DNA of 64,000 nt, from NCBI RefSeq assembly GCF_003575965.1, contig NZ_QWJJ01000003.1:248001-312000 (forward strand), read 5' to 3'. Source of the DNA: Pseudooceanicola sediminis. GTDB taxonomy: Bacteria > Pseudomonadota > Alphaproteobacteria > Rhodobacterales > Rhodobacteraceae. Within the stretch, counting starts at the first letter, position 1. Every line of letters starts with the position of its first letter. This document shows, in pieces, positions 28,935-37,569 of the stretch. A program made the position numbers and the translations under genes. The notes beneath the pieces are model-generated. The model worked only from the letters and a program-made list of their open reading frames with translations, was not told the origin of the DNA and searched no databases.

Positions 28935-30193
28935 GTGTCGAACTGACCACGCTGAGCAATGGTTTCCGCATTGTGTCCGAGCATATGCCGGGGCTGCAAT
29001 CTGCCTCCATCGGGATCTGGGTCAGTGCCGGGGGCCGTCACGAGCGCCCCGAACAGAACGGCATTGCACACTTTCTGGAACATATGGCGTTCAAGGGCAC
29101 GCGCAGCCGCTCGGCCCTCGATATCGCCGAGGTGATCGAAGATGTGGGCGGCTATATCAACGCCTATACCAGCCGCGAAGTCACCGCCTATTACGCCCGC
29201 GTCTTGCAGAGCGACGTGCCGCTGGCGCTGGAAGTGATCGCGGATATCCTGCGCGACTCGATCTTTGATCCCAGAGAGATCGAGGTCGAGCGCGGCGTCA
29301 TCCTGTCCGAGATCGGGCAGGCCCTGGACACCCCGGATGACGTGGTCTTCGACTGGTTGCAGGAACGCGCCTACCCCGAGCAACCGCTGGGACGCACCAT
29401 CCTGGGCCCGGAGGAGCGGGTGAAGACCTTCTCTCGTGATGATCTTGCCGGCTTCGTGCGCGAACACTATGGCCCCGGCCAGATGATCCTGTCGGCGGCG
29501 GGCGCGGTCGATCACGGCCAGATCGTGGAAATGGCCGAGCGGTTGTTCGGCGACATGACGGCCCACGGCCAGCCAGAGCTGATCCGTGCGAATTTCGTCG
29601 GCGGAGAGATCCGCAATATCAAGACGCTGGAACAGGCGCATGTCGTCTTCGGCTTTGAGAGCCCGGATTATCGCCACCCCGACGCCTACACGGGCCAGAT
29701 CTATTCCGCGGCCCTCGGGGGGGGCATGTCGTCTCGCCTGTTCCAGGAGATCCGCGAAAAACGCGGCCTCTGCTACACGGTCTTTGCCCAGGCAGGAGCC
29801 TTTGCCGACAGTGGCATGACGACGATCTACGCCGGCACCAGCGGCGACAAGGTGCACGAGCTGACGACGCTGATCCTGGAAGAGATGCACCGCGCCGCCG
29901 ACGGGTTCAGCGCGGCGGAAATCGCCCGGGCCCGCGCCCAGATGAAGGCCGGTATGCTGATGGGGCTGGAAGGCGCGTCCAGCCGCGCCGAGCGCCTGGC
30001 CCGCATGATCGAGATCTGGGGCCGCGTGCCGCCCCTCGAGGAGGTCGTCGAGCGCATCGATTCCGTCACCGCCGAGGATCTGCGCCGCCACGCCGAACAG
30101 ATGGCCGCCCGTGCGCCGATGGCGCTGGCGCTGTATGGCCCGGTCGCCGAGGCGCCCGATTTCGCGGGGCTGTCGGCCCGCCGCGCCGCATGA
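28931..30193 (+). CDS. M16 family zinc peptidase, mitochondrial processing peptidase-like
   Basis: 420 residues. The inverted zinc motif HFLEHMAFKGT (HxxEH) is near residue 54 with the third ligand Glu about 75 residues on (EIEVERGVILSE). The C-terminal half contains GGGMSSRLFQEIREKRGLCY, the M16 inactive-repeat signature. Resembles alphaproteobacterial relatives of the mitochondrial beta-MPP. Likely cytoplasmic or periplasm-associated; no signal peptide seen. ATG overlaps the thrC stop. Confidence 0.94.
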   Translation: MSVELTTLSNGFRIVSEHMPGLQSASIGIWVSAGGRHERPEQNGIAHFLEHMAFKGTRSRSALDIAEVIEDVGGYINAYTSREVTAYYARVLQSDVPLALEVIADILRDSIFDPREIEVERGVILSEIGQALDTPDDVVFDWLQERAYPEQPLGRTILGPEERVKTFSRDDLAGFVREHYGPGQMILSAAGAVDHGQIVEMAERLFGDMTAHGQPELIRANFVGGEIRNIKTLEQAHVVFGFESPDYRHPDAYTGQIYSAALGGGMSSRLFQEIREKRGLCYTVFAQAGAFADSGMTTIYAGTSGDKVHELTTLILEEMHRAADGFSAAEIARARAQMKAGMLMGLEGASSRAERLARMIEIWGRVPPLEEVVERIDSVTAEDLRRHAEQMAARAPMALALYGPVAEAPDFAGLSARRAA

Positions 30194-30203
30194 CGGCAGC
30201 GTG

Positions 30204-30788
30204 ATGTTGCGAGGCCGGCGCAGGATCCGGGTCGAGACGGAGCGCATGACGCTCCGCCCGCCCGCACACCCGGACTACCGGCACTGGGTCGAATTGCGCC
30301 AGTCCAGCATCGACTTCCTGACACCATGGGAACCGACCTGGGCCGCCGACCACCTGTCACGCCGCAGCTTCACCAACCGGGTCTACTGGGCACAGCGCGC
30401 CATCACCGGCGGCACGGCGTTGCCGCTGTTTCTGGAACGTCGCGGAGACGAGGCGCTGCTGGGGGCGATCACGCTGGACAATATCCGCCGTGGCCCCAGC
30501 CTGTCCGGCACGCTGGGCTACTGGGTGGCCGAACGCCATGCGAGACAAGGCTACATGCGCGAAGCGATCTCGGCGGTGGTGCACCACGCCTTCCATCGCA
30601 TGGATCTGAGCCGGATCGAGGCCGCCTGCCTGCCGGAAAACACCCCCTCGCGGCGCCTGCTGGAAAGCTGCGGCTTCAAGTACGAAGGCGTGGCGCAAAG
30701 CTATCTGCAAATCAACGGACGCTGGCGGACCCATGTTCTCTATGCCGCGCTGCGCATGGATCGGCGCGGGCGCACCGACGCGGGCTGA
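30204..30788 (+). CDS. GNAT family N-acetyltransferase (RimJ/RimL type)
   Basis: 194 residues from ATG 30204; the frame is open further upstream inside the M16 gene but the family begins with VETERMTLRPP. Acetyl-CoA motif A is YWVAERHARQGYMREAI (Q/R-x-x-G-x-A like), followed by RIEAACLPENTPSRRLLESCGF. RimJ-like enzymes acetylate ribosomal-protein N-termini; the actual substrate here is unknown. Ten bases after the peptidase, so probably last gene of the run. Confidence 0.9.
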   Translation: MLRGRRRIRVETERMTLRPPAHPDYRHWVELRQSSIDFLTPWEPTWAADHLSRRSFTNRVYWAQRAITGGTALPLFLERRGDEALLGAITLDNIRRGPSLSGTLGYWVAERHARQGYMREAISAVVHHAFHRMDLSRIEAACLPENTPSRRLLESCGFKYEGVAQSYLQINGRWRTHVLYAALRMDRRGRTDAG

Positions 30789-30904
30789 TATTGGCCGGGC
30801 TGACCATTTTCGCGGCAATTGCCGCCTCGGAGCGCGACCTCACGCGGCCGTGATCCCCGGATCCGGTCCGGCCCTGCTACCATGGCCGCCAGGAGGACCC
30901 GCCG

Positions 30905-31729
30905 ATGATCCGCATCCTGCTTGCCCTTGCTGTCCTGCACGTCCCGGCTCTCGCCCTCGCGCAGGGCCGTCCCAGCCATTGCATCGCCATCGCGCAGACG
31001 GCACCGGGCCTGTCCTACGTCCACCAGGCCAGCTTTCGCGATCCGTTGCCCGATTACACGGTCCGCATCAGCTACCTGACCCATTCGGCGTTCCTGCTGC
31101 AAACCCCGGCAGGTGTCTCGGCGGTGACGGATTTCCCCGGCTTCATCGGCACGGCGGATTTCCTCCCGGACGTCGTCACGATGAACCACGCCCATTCCAG
31201 CCATTGGACACGGGCGCCGGATCCCGCAATCCCGCATGTCCTGCGCGGTTGGTCCGATACCTTCGGACAGCCGGCGGACCACCACCTCGAACTGGGCGAC
31301 CTTCTGGTGCGCAACGTCCCCACCGATATCCGCTCCGCGCTCGGCGGCCGCGAAGACAACGGCAACTCGATCTTCATCTTCGAAGTCGAGGGCCTGTGCA
31401 TCGGTCACCTTGGCCACCTCCACCACGAACCCAACGACGCCCAATATGCCGCCATCGGGCGGCTCGATGTGCTGATGGTGCCGGTCGACGGGGGCATGAC
31501 CCTCGACACCCCGACGATGGTGCGCGTGGTCGAGCGGCTGAAAAGCAGTATCGTCCTGCCGATGCACTGGTTCAACGGATCCAGCCTGAACTGGTTTCTT
31601 GAGGAAACCTCGGACAGTTTCGCGATCGAACGCCGCGACACCAACGAACTCATGATCTCCCTGCGCAGCCTGCCTTCCAGGCCGACGATCATCGTCCTGC
31701 AACCCCGGACCCTGCGCGACCCGGGCTGA
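30905..31729 (+). CDS. Exported MBL-fold metal-dependent hydrolase (UlaG-like)
   Basis: 274 residues; ATG after AGGAGG. A signal peptide (MIRILLALAVLHVPALALAQ) suggests a periplasmic location. The metal motif is NHAHSSHW (HxHxxH), later ligands in GHLGHLHH and DGGMTLD, and PMHWFNGSS closes the site, all as in the UlaG-like beta-lactamase-fold group. Substrate unknown. Confidence 0.85.
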   Translation: MIRILLALAVLHVPALALAQGRPSHCIAIAQTAPGLSYVHQASFRDPLPDYTVRISYLTHSAFLLQTPAGVSAVTDFPGFIGTADFLPDVVTMNHAHSSHWTRAPDPAIPHVLRGWSDTFGQPADHHLELGDLLVRNVPTDIRSALGGREDNGNSIFIFEVEGLCIGHLGHLHHEPNDAQYAAIGRLDVLMVPVDGGMTLDTPTMVRVVERLKSSIVLPMHWFNGSSLNWFLEETSDSFAIERRDTNELMISLRSLPSRPTIIVLQPRTLRDPG

Positions 31730-31779
31730 TCGCCGGCCACGCGCCTCCCTGTCATCTGGCCGGAAATACCCCGGGGGAA

Positions 31780-31818
31780 TTGAGGCCGTCAGGCCTCAAG
31801 GGGGCAGCGCCCCGCCGG
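31780..31818. terminator. Double hairpin between convergent MBL and EcsC genes
   Basis: TTGAGGCC-GTCA-GGCCTCAA is a perfect 8-bp stem-loop (31780-31799), followed by a G-rich/C-rich pair GGGGGCAGCGCCCC. Preceded by ACCCCGGGGG. This composition resembles GC-rich gene-end elements common in Rhodobacterales, from memory only. Confidence 0.6.
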
Positions 31819-31821
31819 CAC

Positions 31822-32586
31822 TCACACCTTTCGGATCGGCTTCTTCGTCACCTCGGCGCGCAGCGCCTCCAGCAGGTCCTCCTGGGCCACGTCTGCCTCT
31901 ATCGCCAGCCGACGCATCCCGAAATGCACCTGCGCCATCTGTTGGTAATAGCTGGTGTAGGCATAGTTCGTCGCCGCCCCCGCCGCGGCCCCCAGCAGCG
32001 GCACGGTCTGCGCCGCAAGCTTCTGTCCCATCACGGTGGCCAGGCGGGGCGCCACGCGTGCAATCAACCCGTGCACCGTGGCCCCGGTCAGCGTCATGCG
32101 GCTGGCGAGAAACCCCATGTCGGCGCCGTCGTCGTGCCCCAGCGGCCCGGCCGAGGCAAAGACCTGGATGGAATCGAACTGCACATTCCGCTCGGCGGGG
32201 TCAAAGCCGTGTTCGGCCGCCACCCCCTGGATCGTGCGCAGCAGCAATGTCGTGGTTACCGGCAGCTCCGCCAGCGCCGTTGGCAAGCCGCCCACGCCTC
32301 CGGCCGCCCCCAGCCCGGTCGTCACCGCCAGGTTCAGCCAGCCGGGTTGATCCTTCACCAACCCGCGCGAGCTTTCCGCGGCGCGGATCGCGGTGTCGAG
32401 CGCCAGCTCGGTCGCCCCGTCCAGGCGGTTGCGCACGGCTTCGGGCAGGCGGTTCAGCAGCCCTTCGGCCTTGCCGCCCAGCAGGGTCAGCACCTGCAGG
32501 CCCGGTCCACCTGCGCGCCGGTACCGGCGCGCCAGAACCTCGATCTCGGCGGTGACGTCGGGGGGAAGGGGGGTATCCTTGGGCAT
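31822..32586 (-). CDS. EcsC family protein
   Basis: 254 residues. The text ALDTAIRAAESSRG, GLGAAGGVGGLPTALAELPVTTTLLLRTIQGVAAEHG (given in parts: GLGAAGGVGGLPTALAEL; TTTLLLRTIQGVAAEHGF) and VPLLGAAAGAATNYAYTSYY match the EcsC family, named from the Bacillus ecsABC locus. The Gly/Ala-rich hydrophobic centre suggests membrane association. EcsC function is unknown; here there is no ABC transporter next to it. Confidence 0.88.
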   Translation of the reverse strand: MPKDTPLPPDVTAEIEVLARRYRRAGGPGLQVLTLLGGKAEGLLNRLPEAVRNRLDGATELALDTAIRAAESSRGLVKDQPGWLNLAVTTGLGAAGGVGGLPTALAELPVTTTLLLRTIQGVAAEHGFDPAERNVQFDSIQVFASAGPLGHDDGADMGFLASRMTLTGATVHGLIARVAPRLATVMGQKLAAQTVPLLGAAAGAATNYAYTSYYQQMAQVHFGMRRLAIEADVAQEDLLEALRAEVTKKPIRKV

Positions 32587-32717
32587 GGGTCTCTCCGGTG
32601 CGGCCTCCCGTCATAGATGGGGTGGCAGGGGGGCGGGAAAAGGGGATCATTCACGACTGCCGATGCCCCTGGTGGCGACAGTTTCCGCAAAAGCCCGCGT
32701 GCTCACAAGGGGCGGGG

Positions 32718-33203
32718 TCAGATGGCGCGGGTAACTGGCCCTTTGACGCCGGTCCAGGCACCCTCGACCAGCTCCAGCGCCAGGATGCGATCGGGGTTGG
32801 TGGGCGGCGGCATGTCCACGCCGCTGAGGCGCGAAAACCCGAAACGGCTGTAATAGGGCGCATCGCCAACCAGCATCACCCGCTGCCAGCCGCTTTCGGT
32901 GGCGCTGCGCAGCGAGGCGTTGATCAGCAGCCCGCCCAACCCCTCACCCTGGTGGGTCGGGTGCACCGCAACGGGCCCGAGAAGCAGCGCCTCGTCTCCG
33001 CCCACGCGAACCGGCCAATAGCGGATCGCGCCCGCCAGAATTCCCTGCCGATCCCGCGCGACATGGCTGAGGCCCGCTACGGGGGGCACATCATCACGCA
33101 ACCGATAGGAACTCAGCGCGGTGCGCCCTGGCGCGAAACACAAATCGTACAGCGCCTCGACCTCCCACCAGTCGTCGCTGCTTTCGGGGGTCAGGGTAAA
33201 CAT
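32718..33203 (-). CDS. GNAT family N-acetyltransferase (YhbS-like)
   Basis: 161 residues. The acetyl-CoA site reads LLGPVAVHPTHQGEGLGGLLINASL (motif A Q-x-x-G-x-G within VHPTHQGEGLGG), followed by MLVGDAPYYSRFGFSRL, the YhbS/PF13508 C-terminal signature. Substrate unknown. Divergent from the flavin reductase gene with a 76-base gap. Confidence 0.9.
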   Translation of the reverse strand: MFTLTPESSDDWWEVEALYDLCFAPGRTALSSYRLRDDVPPVAGLSHVARDRQGILAGAIRYWPVRVGGDEALLLGPVAVHPTHQGEGLGGLLINASLRSATESGWQRVMLVGDAPYYSRFGFSRLSGVDMPPPTNPDRILALELVEGAWTGVKGPVTRAI

Positions 33204-33279
33204 AAGCCGCCATTCCGCATTTCAGGTGGAAACGCCACTACCACGCGTTTAGACCAGCATCAAACCGAAGGAGGCACAG

Positions 33280-33888
33280 ATGTTCTACAAGCCGGAAGAT
33301 GGTCACGGACTGCCACATAATCCATTCAAGGCGATTGTCACGCCACGACCGATTGGCTGGATCTCGACGCGCGACAGCGACGGACGGGACAACCTTGCGC
33401 CCTATTCCTTTTTCAATGCCATTGCCGATACGCCGCCGCAGGTGATGTTTTCGTCGCTGGCCAGCAAGCCTGACCGTGCAGAGGGCAAGGACAGCGTCTC
33501 GAACATCCGCGATAGCGGTGTCTTCTGCGTCAATATCGTGGAATATGCCCTGCGCGACGCGATGAATGCCAGCTCAGCCAGCCTGCCGGCGGGCGAGGAC
33601 GAATTCGCCGTGGCCGGGCTGGAAAAGGCCGAATGCCAGACCATCGACTGCGCACGCGTGGCCGCGGCCCCGGCGGCGCTGGAATGCCGCATGACGCAGA
33701 TCATTCCCCTCAAGGGCGATCAGAACATCCTGGTTCTGGGCGAGGTCACCGGCATCTACCTGCGCGACAATTGCCTGGTCGACGGGATTTTCGATATCAC
33801 GACCTACAACCCTTTGTCGCGTCTGGGATATCGCGATTATACCGCGGTGACCGAGCTCTTTTCGCTGAACCGACCCGGACAGAGCTGA
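33280..33888 (+). CDS. Flavin reductase family protein (FMN-binding split barrel)
   Basis: 202 residues; GGAGG precedes the ATG. The text FKAIVTPRPIGWISTRDSDG, NLAPYSFFNAIADTPPQVMFS and the closing DITTYNPLSRLGYRDYT are typical of the flavin reductase-like split-barrel family. It probably binds FMN; partner oxygenase not evident nearby. Followed by a strong terminator. Confidence 0.92.
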   Translation: MFYKPEDGHGLPHNPFKAIVTPRPIGWISTRDSDGRDNLAPYSFFNAIADTPPQVMFSSLASKPDRAEGKDSVSNIRDSGVFCVNIVEYALRDAMNASSASLPAGEDEFAVAGLEKAECQTIDCARVAAAPAALECRMTQIIPLKGDQNILVLGEVTGIYLRDNCLVDGIFDITTYNPLSRLGYRDYTAVTELFSLNRPGQS

Positions 33889-33905
33889 CAGGGGCGCCTG
33901 ATGTG

Positions 33906-33942
33906 AAAAGGGCCGGTCCGCGTGCTGCGGGCCGGCCCTTTT
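33906..33942. terminator. Bidirectional terminator, flavin reductase / SulP gene
   Basis: AAAAGGGCCGG pairs with CCGGCCCTTTT over a 15-base loop, giving T-runs on both strands between convergent genes. Confidence 0.9.
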
Positions 33943-33957
33943 GCGTTGCGATAGGCG

Positions 33958-34022
33958 TCTGCGTCATTGACTGGCCTCAGCAGCTGGCCTCAGTGACCCG
34001 CGTCAGTGACCCGCGTCAGTGA
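33958..34022. repeat. 13-base degenerate tandem array over the SulP gene end
   Basis: Five 13-base units: TCTGCGTCATTGA, CTGGCCTCAGCAG, CTGGCCTCAGTGA, CCCGCGTCAGTGA, CCCGCGTCAGTGA. The stop codon of the SulP gene (34016-34018, minus) lies in the last unit. Confidence 0.8.
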
Positions 34023-35647
34023 CTGCCCAGGATACCGGTGCGCACATGGTAATCCACGGCCAGCTCGTAATCGGGGTCGTCGTTGCTGTCGACGACGAGG
34101 TGCCCGGCCTTTTTCAGCAGGCGGTGGCAGTCCCGGCTGAGGTGACGCAGCTGGATCTTCTTGCCCGCCGCTTCGTACTTGCCCGCGACCGCCTCGATGG
34201 CTTGCAGGGCTGACTGGTCGACGACACGGCTCATCTGGAAATCGACGATCACCAGTTCTGGGTCGGTCTCGACCTTGAAAAGCTCGGCAAAGCCGTCGGA
34301 GGAGCCGAAGAACAGCGGGCCGTTGATCTGGTAGACCTTGGCGCCCTGATCCGAGACATAGGTGTTGGCGTAGATGCGGCGCGCGTTGTTCCAGGCATAG
34401 GCCAGCGCCGAGACGATGACACCGATGACAACCGCAGTGGCAAGATCGGTCATGACGGTGACGACGGTCACCAGCACGATCACGACGGCATCCGTCATCG
34501 GTACCTTTGCCAGGATCTTGAACGAATTCCACGCGAAGGTGCCGATCACCACCATGAACATCACCCCGACCAGCGCCGCCAGCGGGATCTGTTCGATCAA
34601 CGGCGCGGCGAACAGGATGAAGCTGAGCAGGAACAATGCCGCTGCGATCCCGGCGATGCGTGTGCGCCCGCCCGATTTCACGTTGATCATCGACTGCCCG
34701 ATCATGGCACAGCCACCCATGCCGCCAAAGACGCCGGTCACGACGTTGGCCGTGCCCTGGGCCACGCATTCCTGGCTGGCGCCGCCGCGCTGGCCGGTCA
34801 TTTCACCCACCAGGTTCAGCGTCAGCAGGGATTCGATCAGTCCGACCATCGCCATGATGATGGAATACGGCAGGATGATCTGAAACGTTTCCCAGGTGAA
34901 GGGGACCATGGGAATGTGGAACGCAGGCAGGCCACCGTTGATCGATGCCATGTCACCGACGCGCGGCACATCAAGGCCCAGCACGATGACCAGAATGGCG
35001 GTGATGCCGATCCCGGCCAGCGGGGCGGGGATCACCTTGGTCAGCTTGGGCATGCCCCAGACGATGAACATGGTCAGCGCAACAAGACCCAGCATCAATG
35101 CCATCGGGCCGCCCGACAGCCATTCGCCACCACCGGCGCCGTGGCCGGCGGCTTCGGTCGTGCCGGGCACCTTGAACTGGCTGAGTTGCGCCAGAAAGAT
35201 CACGATGGCCAGCCCGTTGACAAAGCCCAGCATCACCGGATGCGGCACCAGGCGGATGAACTTGCCCCACCGCATGAAGCCGACGAAGATCTGGATCAGT
35301 CCCATCAACACCACGGCGGCGAACAGGTATTCCGCCCCGTACTGCGTGACAAGCGCCACGATGACCACCGCGATGGCACCCGTCGCACCCGAGATCATGC
35401 CCGGACGGCCGCCCAGGATGGCGGTGATCAGCCCGATGATGAAGGCGGCGTACAGCCCGACCAGCGGATTGACCCCGGCCACGAAGGCAAAGGCGACGGC
35501 TTCGGGCACCAGGGCCAGTGCGACTGTCAGGCCGGACAGCACCTCGATCCGGATCCGCGCGGCGGACAGACCGGTTTCTGTTGGGGCCAGGCGCAGGTCC
35601 GGCATGGCAATACGATTGGCAAAGGCCGCGAAGATGGCTTTGGGCAT
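34016..35647 (-). CDS. SulP family inorganic anion transporter
   Basis: 543 residues: a membrane domain of about 12-14 helices (residues 20-420) and a cytoplasmic STAS domain (about 430-540) with INGPLFFGSSDGFAELF and VDFQMSRVVDQSALQAI. SulP signatures SGATGAIAVVIVALV and GGMGGCAMIGQSMINVKSGGRTRIAG (seen as GGCAMIGQSM) are present. Such proteins move sulfate, bicarbonate or other anions; substrate not set by sequence. An internal ATG at residue 15 (MPDLRL) is an alternative start. Confidence 0.92.
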   Translation of the reverse strand: MPKAIFAAFANRIAMPDLRLAPTETGLSAARIRIEVLSGLTVALALVPEAVAFAFVAGVNPLVGLYAAFIIGLITAILGGRPGMISGATGAIAVVIVALVTQYGAEYLFAAVVLMGLIQIFVGFMRWGKFIRLVPHPVMLGFVNGLAIVIFLAQLSQFKVPGTTEAAGHGAGGGEWLSGGPMALMLGLVALTMFIVWGMPKLTKVIPAPLAGIGITAILVIVLGLDVPRVGDMASINGGLPAFHIPMVPFTWETFQIILPYSIIMAMVGLIESLLTLNLVGEMTGQRGGASQECVAQGTANVVTGVFGGMGGCAMIGQSMINVKSGGRTRIAGIAAALFLLSFILFAAPLIEQIPLAALVGVMFMVVIGTFAWNSFKILAKVPMTDAVVIVLVTVVTVMTDLATAVVIGVIVSALAYAWNNARRIYANTYVSDQGAKVYQINGPLFFGSSDGFAELFKVETDPELVIVDFQMSRVVDQSALQAIEAVAGKYEAAGKKIQLRHLSRDCHRLLKKAGHLVVDSNDDPDYELAVDYHVRTGILGSH

Positions 35648-35829
35648 TGGACCCTTCCGAGTGCGAATGTTCAGAGATTTGTGCCGGGCCTAGCCTGTTT
35701 ACCCCTGTGCGGCAAGCCAATGGGCCATATGCCGGGCAAATCACCAGGGGGCGTGGGATTTTGGCCCGCCAGGCGTTCAGAGCGTCAGCACAGGATTGCA
35801 GCGAGGTGCCGGGCGCGTCACACAGGGCA

Positions 35830-35904
35830 GGACACATCAGGCCCGGACGGACTGGGAACGGACACACTAGGCCCGGACACACTAGACTCGGACACACTAG
35901 GCCC
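35830..35904. repeat. 15-base tandem array upstream of mtnP
   Basis: Five units of 15 bases: GGACACATCAGGCCC, GGACGGACTGGGAAC, GGACACACTAGGCCC, GGACACACTAGACTC, GGACACACTAGGCCC. It ends 38 bases before the mtnP ATG, in an otherwise gene-free 295-base gap, so it may overlap the promoter or leader. Confidence 0.9.
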
Positions 35905-35942
35905 GGGCCGGCGGGCGCGAACACGGCGAACAAGGGGGCATC

Positions 35943-36812
35943 ATGACCGAGATCATGCTGGGCGTAATCGGCGGATCGGGGATCTACGACATAGACGGGC
36001 TGGAAGATGCACAGTGGCGCGATGTGCAGACGCCCTGGGGCGCTCCCTCCGACCAGATCCTCACGGGGCGCCTGCACGGCGTCGCGCTGGCCTTTCTGCC
36101 GCGGCACGGGCGCGGGCATGTGCATAGTCCGACAGATGTGCCCTACCGCGCCAATATCGATGCGCTCAAGCGGCTGGGCGTGACGCATGTCCTGTCGTTG
36201 TCCGCCTGCGGGTCGTTCCGAGACGAGATGGCACCGGGGCATTTCGTCATGGTCGATCAGTATATCGACAGGACCGTGAACCGGGACAAGAGCTTTTTCT
36301 CGTCGGGCTGCGTGGCGCATGTGTCGATGGCGCATCCGATCTGCGATGGTCTGTCCCGCGCCGCGGGCGATGCTGCGCGGCAGGCTGGGGTGACGGTGCA
36401 CGATGGCGGCACCTACCTGGTGATGGAGGGGCCGCAGTTCTCGACCCTGGCCGAAAGCCGCATGTACCGCGAGGCATGGGGATGCGACGTGATCGGCATG
36501 ACCAACATGCCCGAGGCGAAACTGGCCCGCGAGGCCGAGATGCACTATGCCACCATCGCGATGGTCACCGATTACGACAGCTGGCATCCCGATCACGATG
36601 ATGTCGACGTGCAGGCGGTGATCGCGGTGTTGCAGGGAAATTCGGCCCATGCCCGCGCGACCGTGGTCAACCTGGTGCGCATGATCGCAGGTGCGGGCTG
36701 CGCCACGGGGTGCGCAACGGCGCTGGATTTCGCCATCATGACGGCGCCCGGGCGGCGTGACCCCGTGGTGCTGGGGAAACTCGACGCCGTCGCGGGGCGT
36801 GTTCTGGGCTGA
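35943..36812 (+). CDS. mtnP: S-methyl-5'-thioadenosine phosphorylase
   Basis: 289 residues. The phosphate loop [12 protein letters not shown], substrate region [20 protein letters not shown], and [19 protein letters not shown] with [19 protein letters not shown] define MTAP (purine phosphorylase family 2). It splits methylthioadenosine to adenine and methylthioribose-1-phosphate. The next gene, apt, salvages the adenine, a clear functional pair. Confidence 0.96.
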   Translation: MTEIMLGVIGGSGIYDIDGLEDAQWRDVQTPWGAPSDQILTGRLHGVALAFLPRHGRGHVHSPTDVPYRANIDALKRLGVTHVLSLSACGSFRDEMAPGHFVMVDQYIDRTVNRDKSFFSSGCVAHVSMAHPICDGLSRAAGDAARQAGVTVHDGGTYLVMEGPQFSTLAESRMYREAWGCDVIGMTNMPEAKLAREAEMHYATIAMVTDYDSWHPDHDDVDVQAVIAVLQGNSAHARATVVNLVRMIAGAGCATGCATALDFAIMTAPGRRDPVVLGKLDAVAGRVLG

Positions 36813-36879
36813 GGTGCTTGCCCCGCACGCGTGGTTGCGCCAACAGTGGGGCGCAACACTGCCCCCAAGGGAGACGAGA

Positions 36880-37410
36880 GTGAAAACCGTCAAGGACTAC
36901 ATCCGCACCATCCCCGATTTCCCGCACGAGGGGATCCTGTTCCGCGATGTGACAACGCTGTTTGCCGACCCGCGCGGCCTGCGCCTGGCGGTGGACCAGA
37001 TGCTGCATCCCTACGCCGGGCTGCGCATCGACAAGGTCGTCGGCCTTGAGGCGCGCGGCTTTATCCTGGGCGGGGCCATTGCGCATCAGCTTTCCGTCGG
37101 CTTCGTGCCGGTGCGCAAGAAGGGCAAGCTGCCGGGGCCGACCCTGGGCGAGAGCTATACGCTTGAGTATGGAGAGGCGGCGGTAGAGATCCACGAAGAT
37201 GCAATCGCGGGGGGCGAGCGCATTCTGCTGGTCGACGACCTGCTGGCAACCGGCGGGACCGCCGAGGCGGGTATCAAGCTGATCGAGCGTCTGGGCGGCA
37301 CCATCATGGGATGCGCCTTCATCATCGACCTGCCCGAACTGGGCGGGCGCACACGGCTTGAGGGCATGGGCATGGACGTCCATGCGCTGTGCGAATTCGA
37401 GGGGCTGTAA
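36880..37410 (+). CDS. apt: Adenine phosphoribosyltransferase
   Basis: 176 residues from GTG 36880 after AAGGGAG; the frame extends upstream into mtnP but [19 protein letters not shown] is the family start. The PRPP-binding motif [16 protein letters not shown] is complete, and [14 protein letters not shown] forms the adenine site. Recycles adenine from MtnP to AMP. 67 bases after mtnP. Confidence 0.97.
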   Translation: MKTVKDYIRTIPDFPHEGILFRDVTTLFADPRGLRLAVDQMLHPYAGLRIDKVVGLEARGFILGGAIAHQLSVGFVPVRKKGKLPGPTLGESYTLEYGEAAVEIHEDAIAGGERILLVDDLLATGGTAEAGIKLIERLGGTIMGCAFIIDLPELGGRTRLEGMGMDVHALCEFEGL

Positions 37411-37494
37411 ACCCTGTCTTAAGGATGATCGCGCTATCGAAAGAGGGCCAGTCGGGTACCGCTTCTGCTTGCAACGGTTCGACCCCGATCTGCC

Positions 37495-37532
37495 GACGCG
37501 TCCTGCCTTCCCCCCCTTTGGCAGGGCGCGTC
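37495..37532. terminator. Hairpin after apt
   Basis: GACGCG..CTGCC pairs with GGCAG..CGCGTC across a C/T-rich loop. It lies between the convergent apt and FAD-oxidoreductase genes; no T-run, so weak support. The remaining 37411-37494 stretch shows nothing else. Confidence 0.4.
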
Positions 37533-37569
37533 ATTGCAGCGCGCCCCTGCCGGTCGACCGCCTGCACCG

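Noticed and set aside
28244-30247. 667-residue open frame on the minus strand
   Set aside because: Lies opposite thrC and the M16 peptidase; its protein has no recognisable motif and is rich in His/Arg/Asp as shadow frames are.
34971-36893. 640-residue minus-strand frame
   Set aside because: Covers the SulP gene in another frame and mtnP on the opposite strand; crosses the 15-base repeat. No ribosome site or family text.
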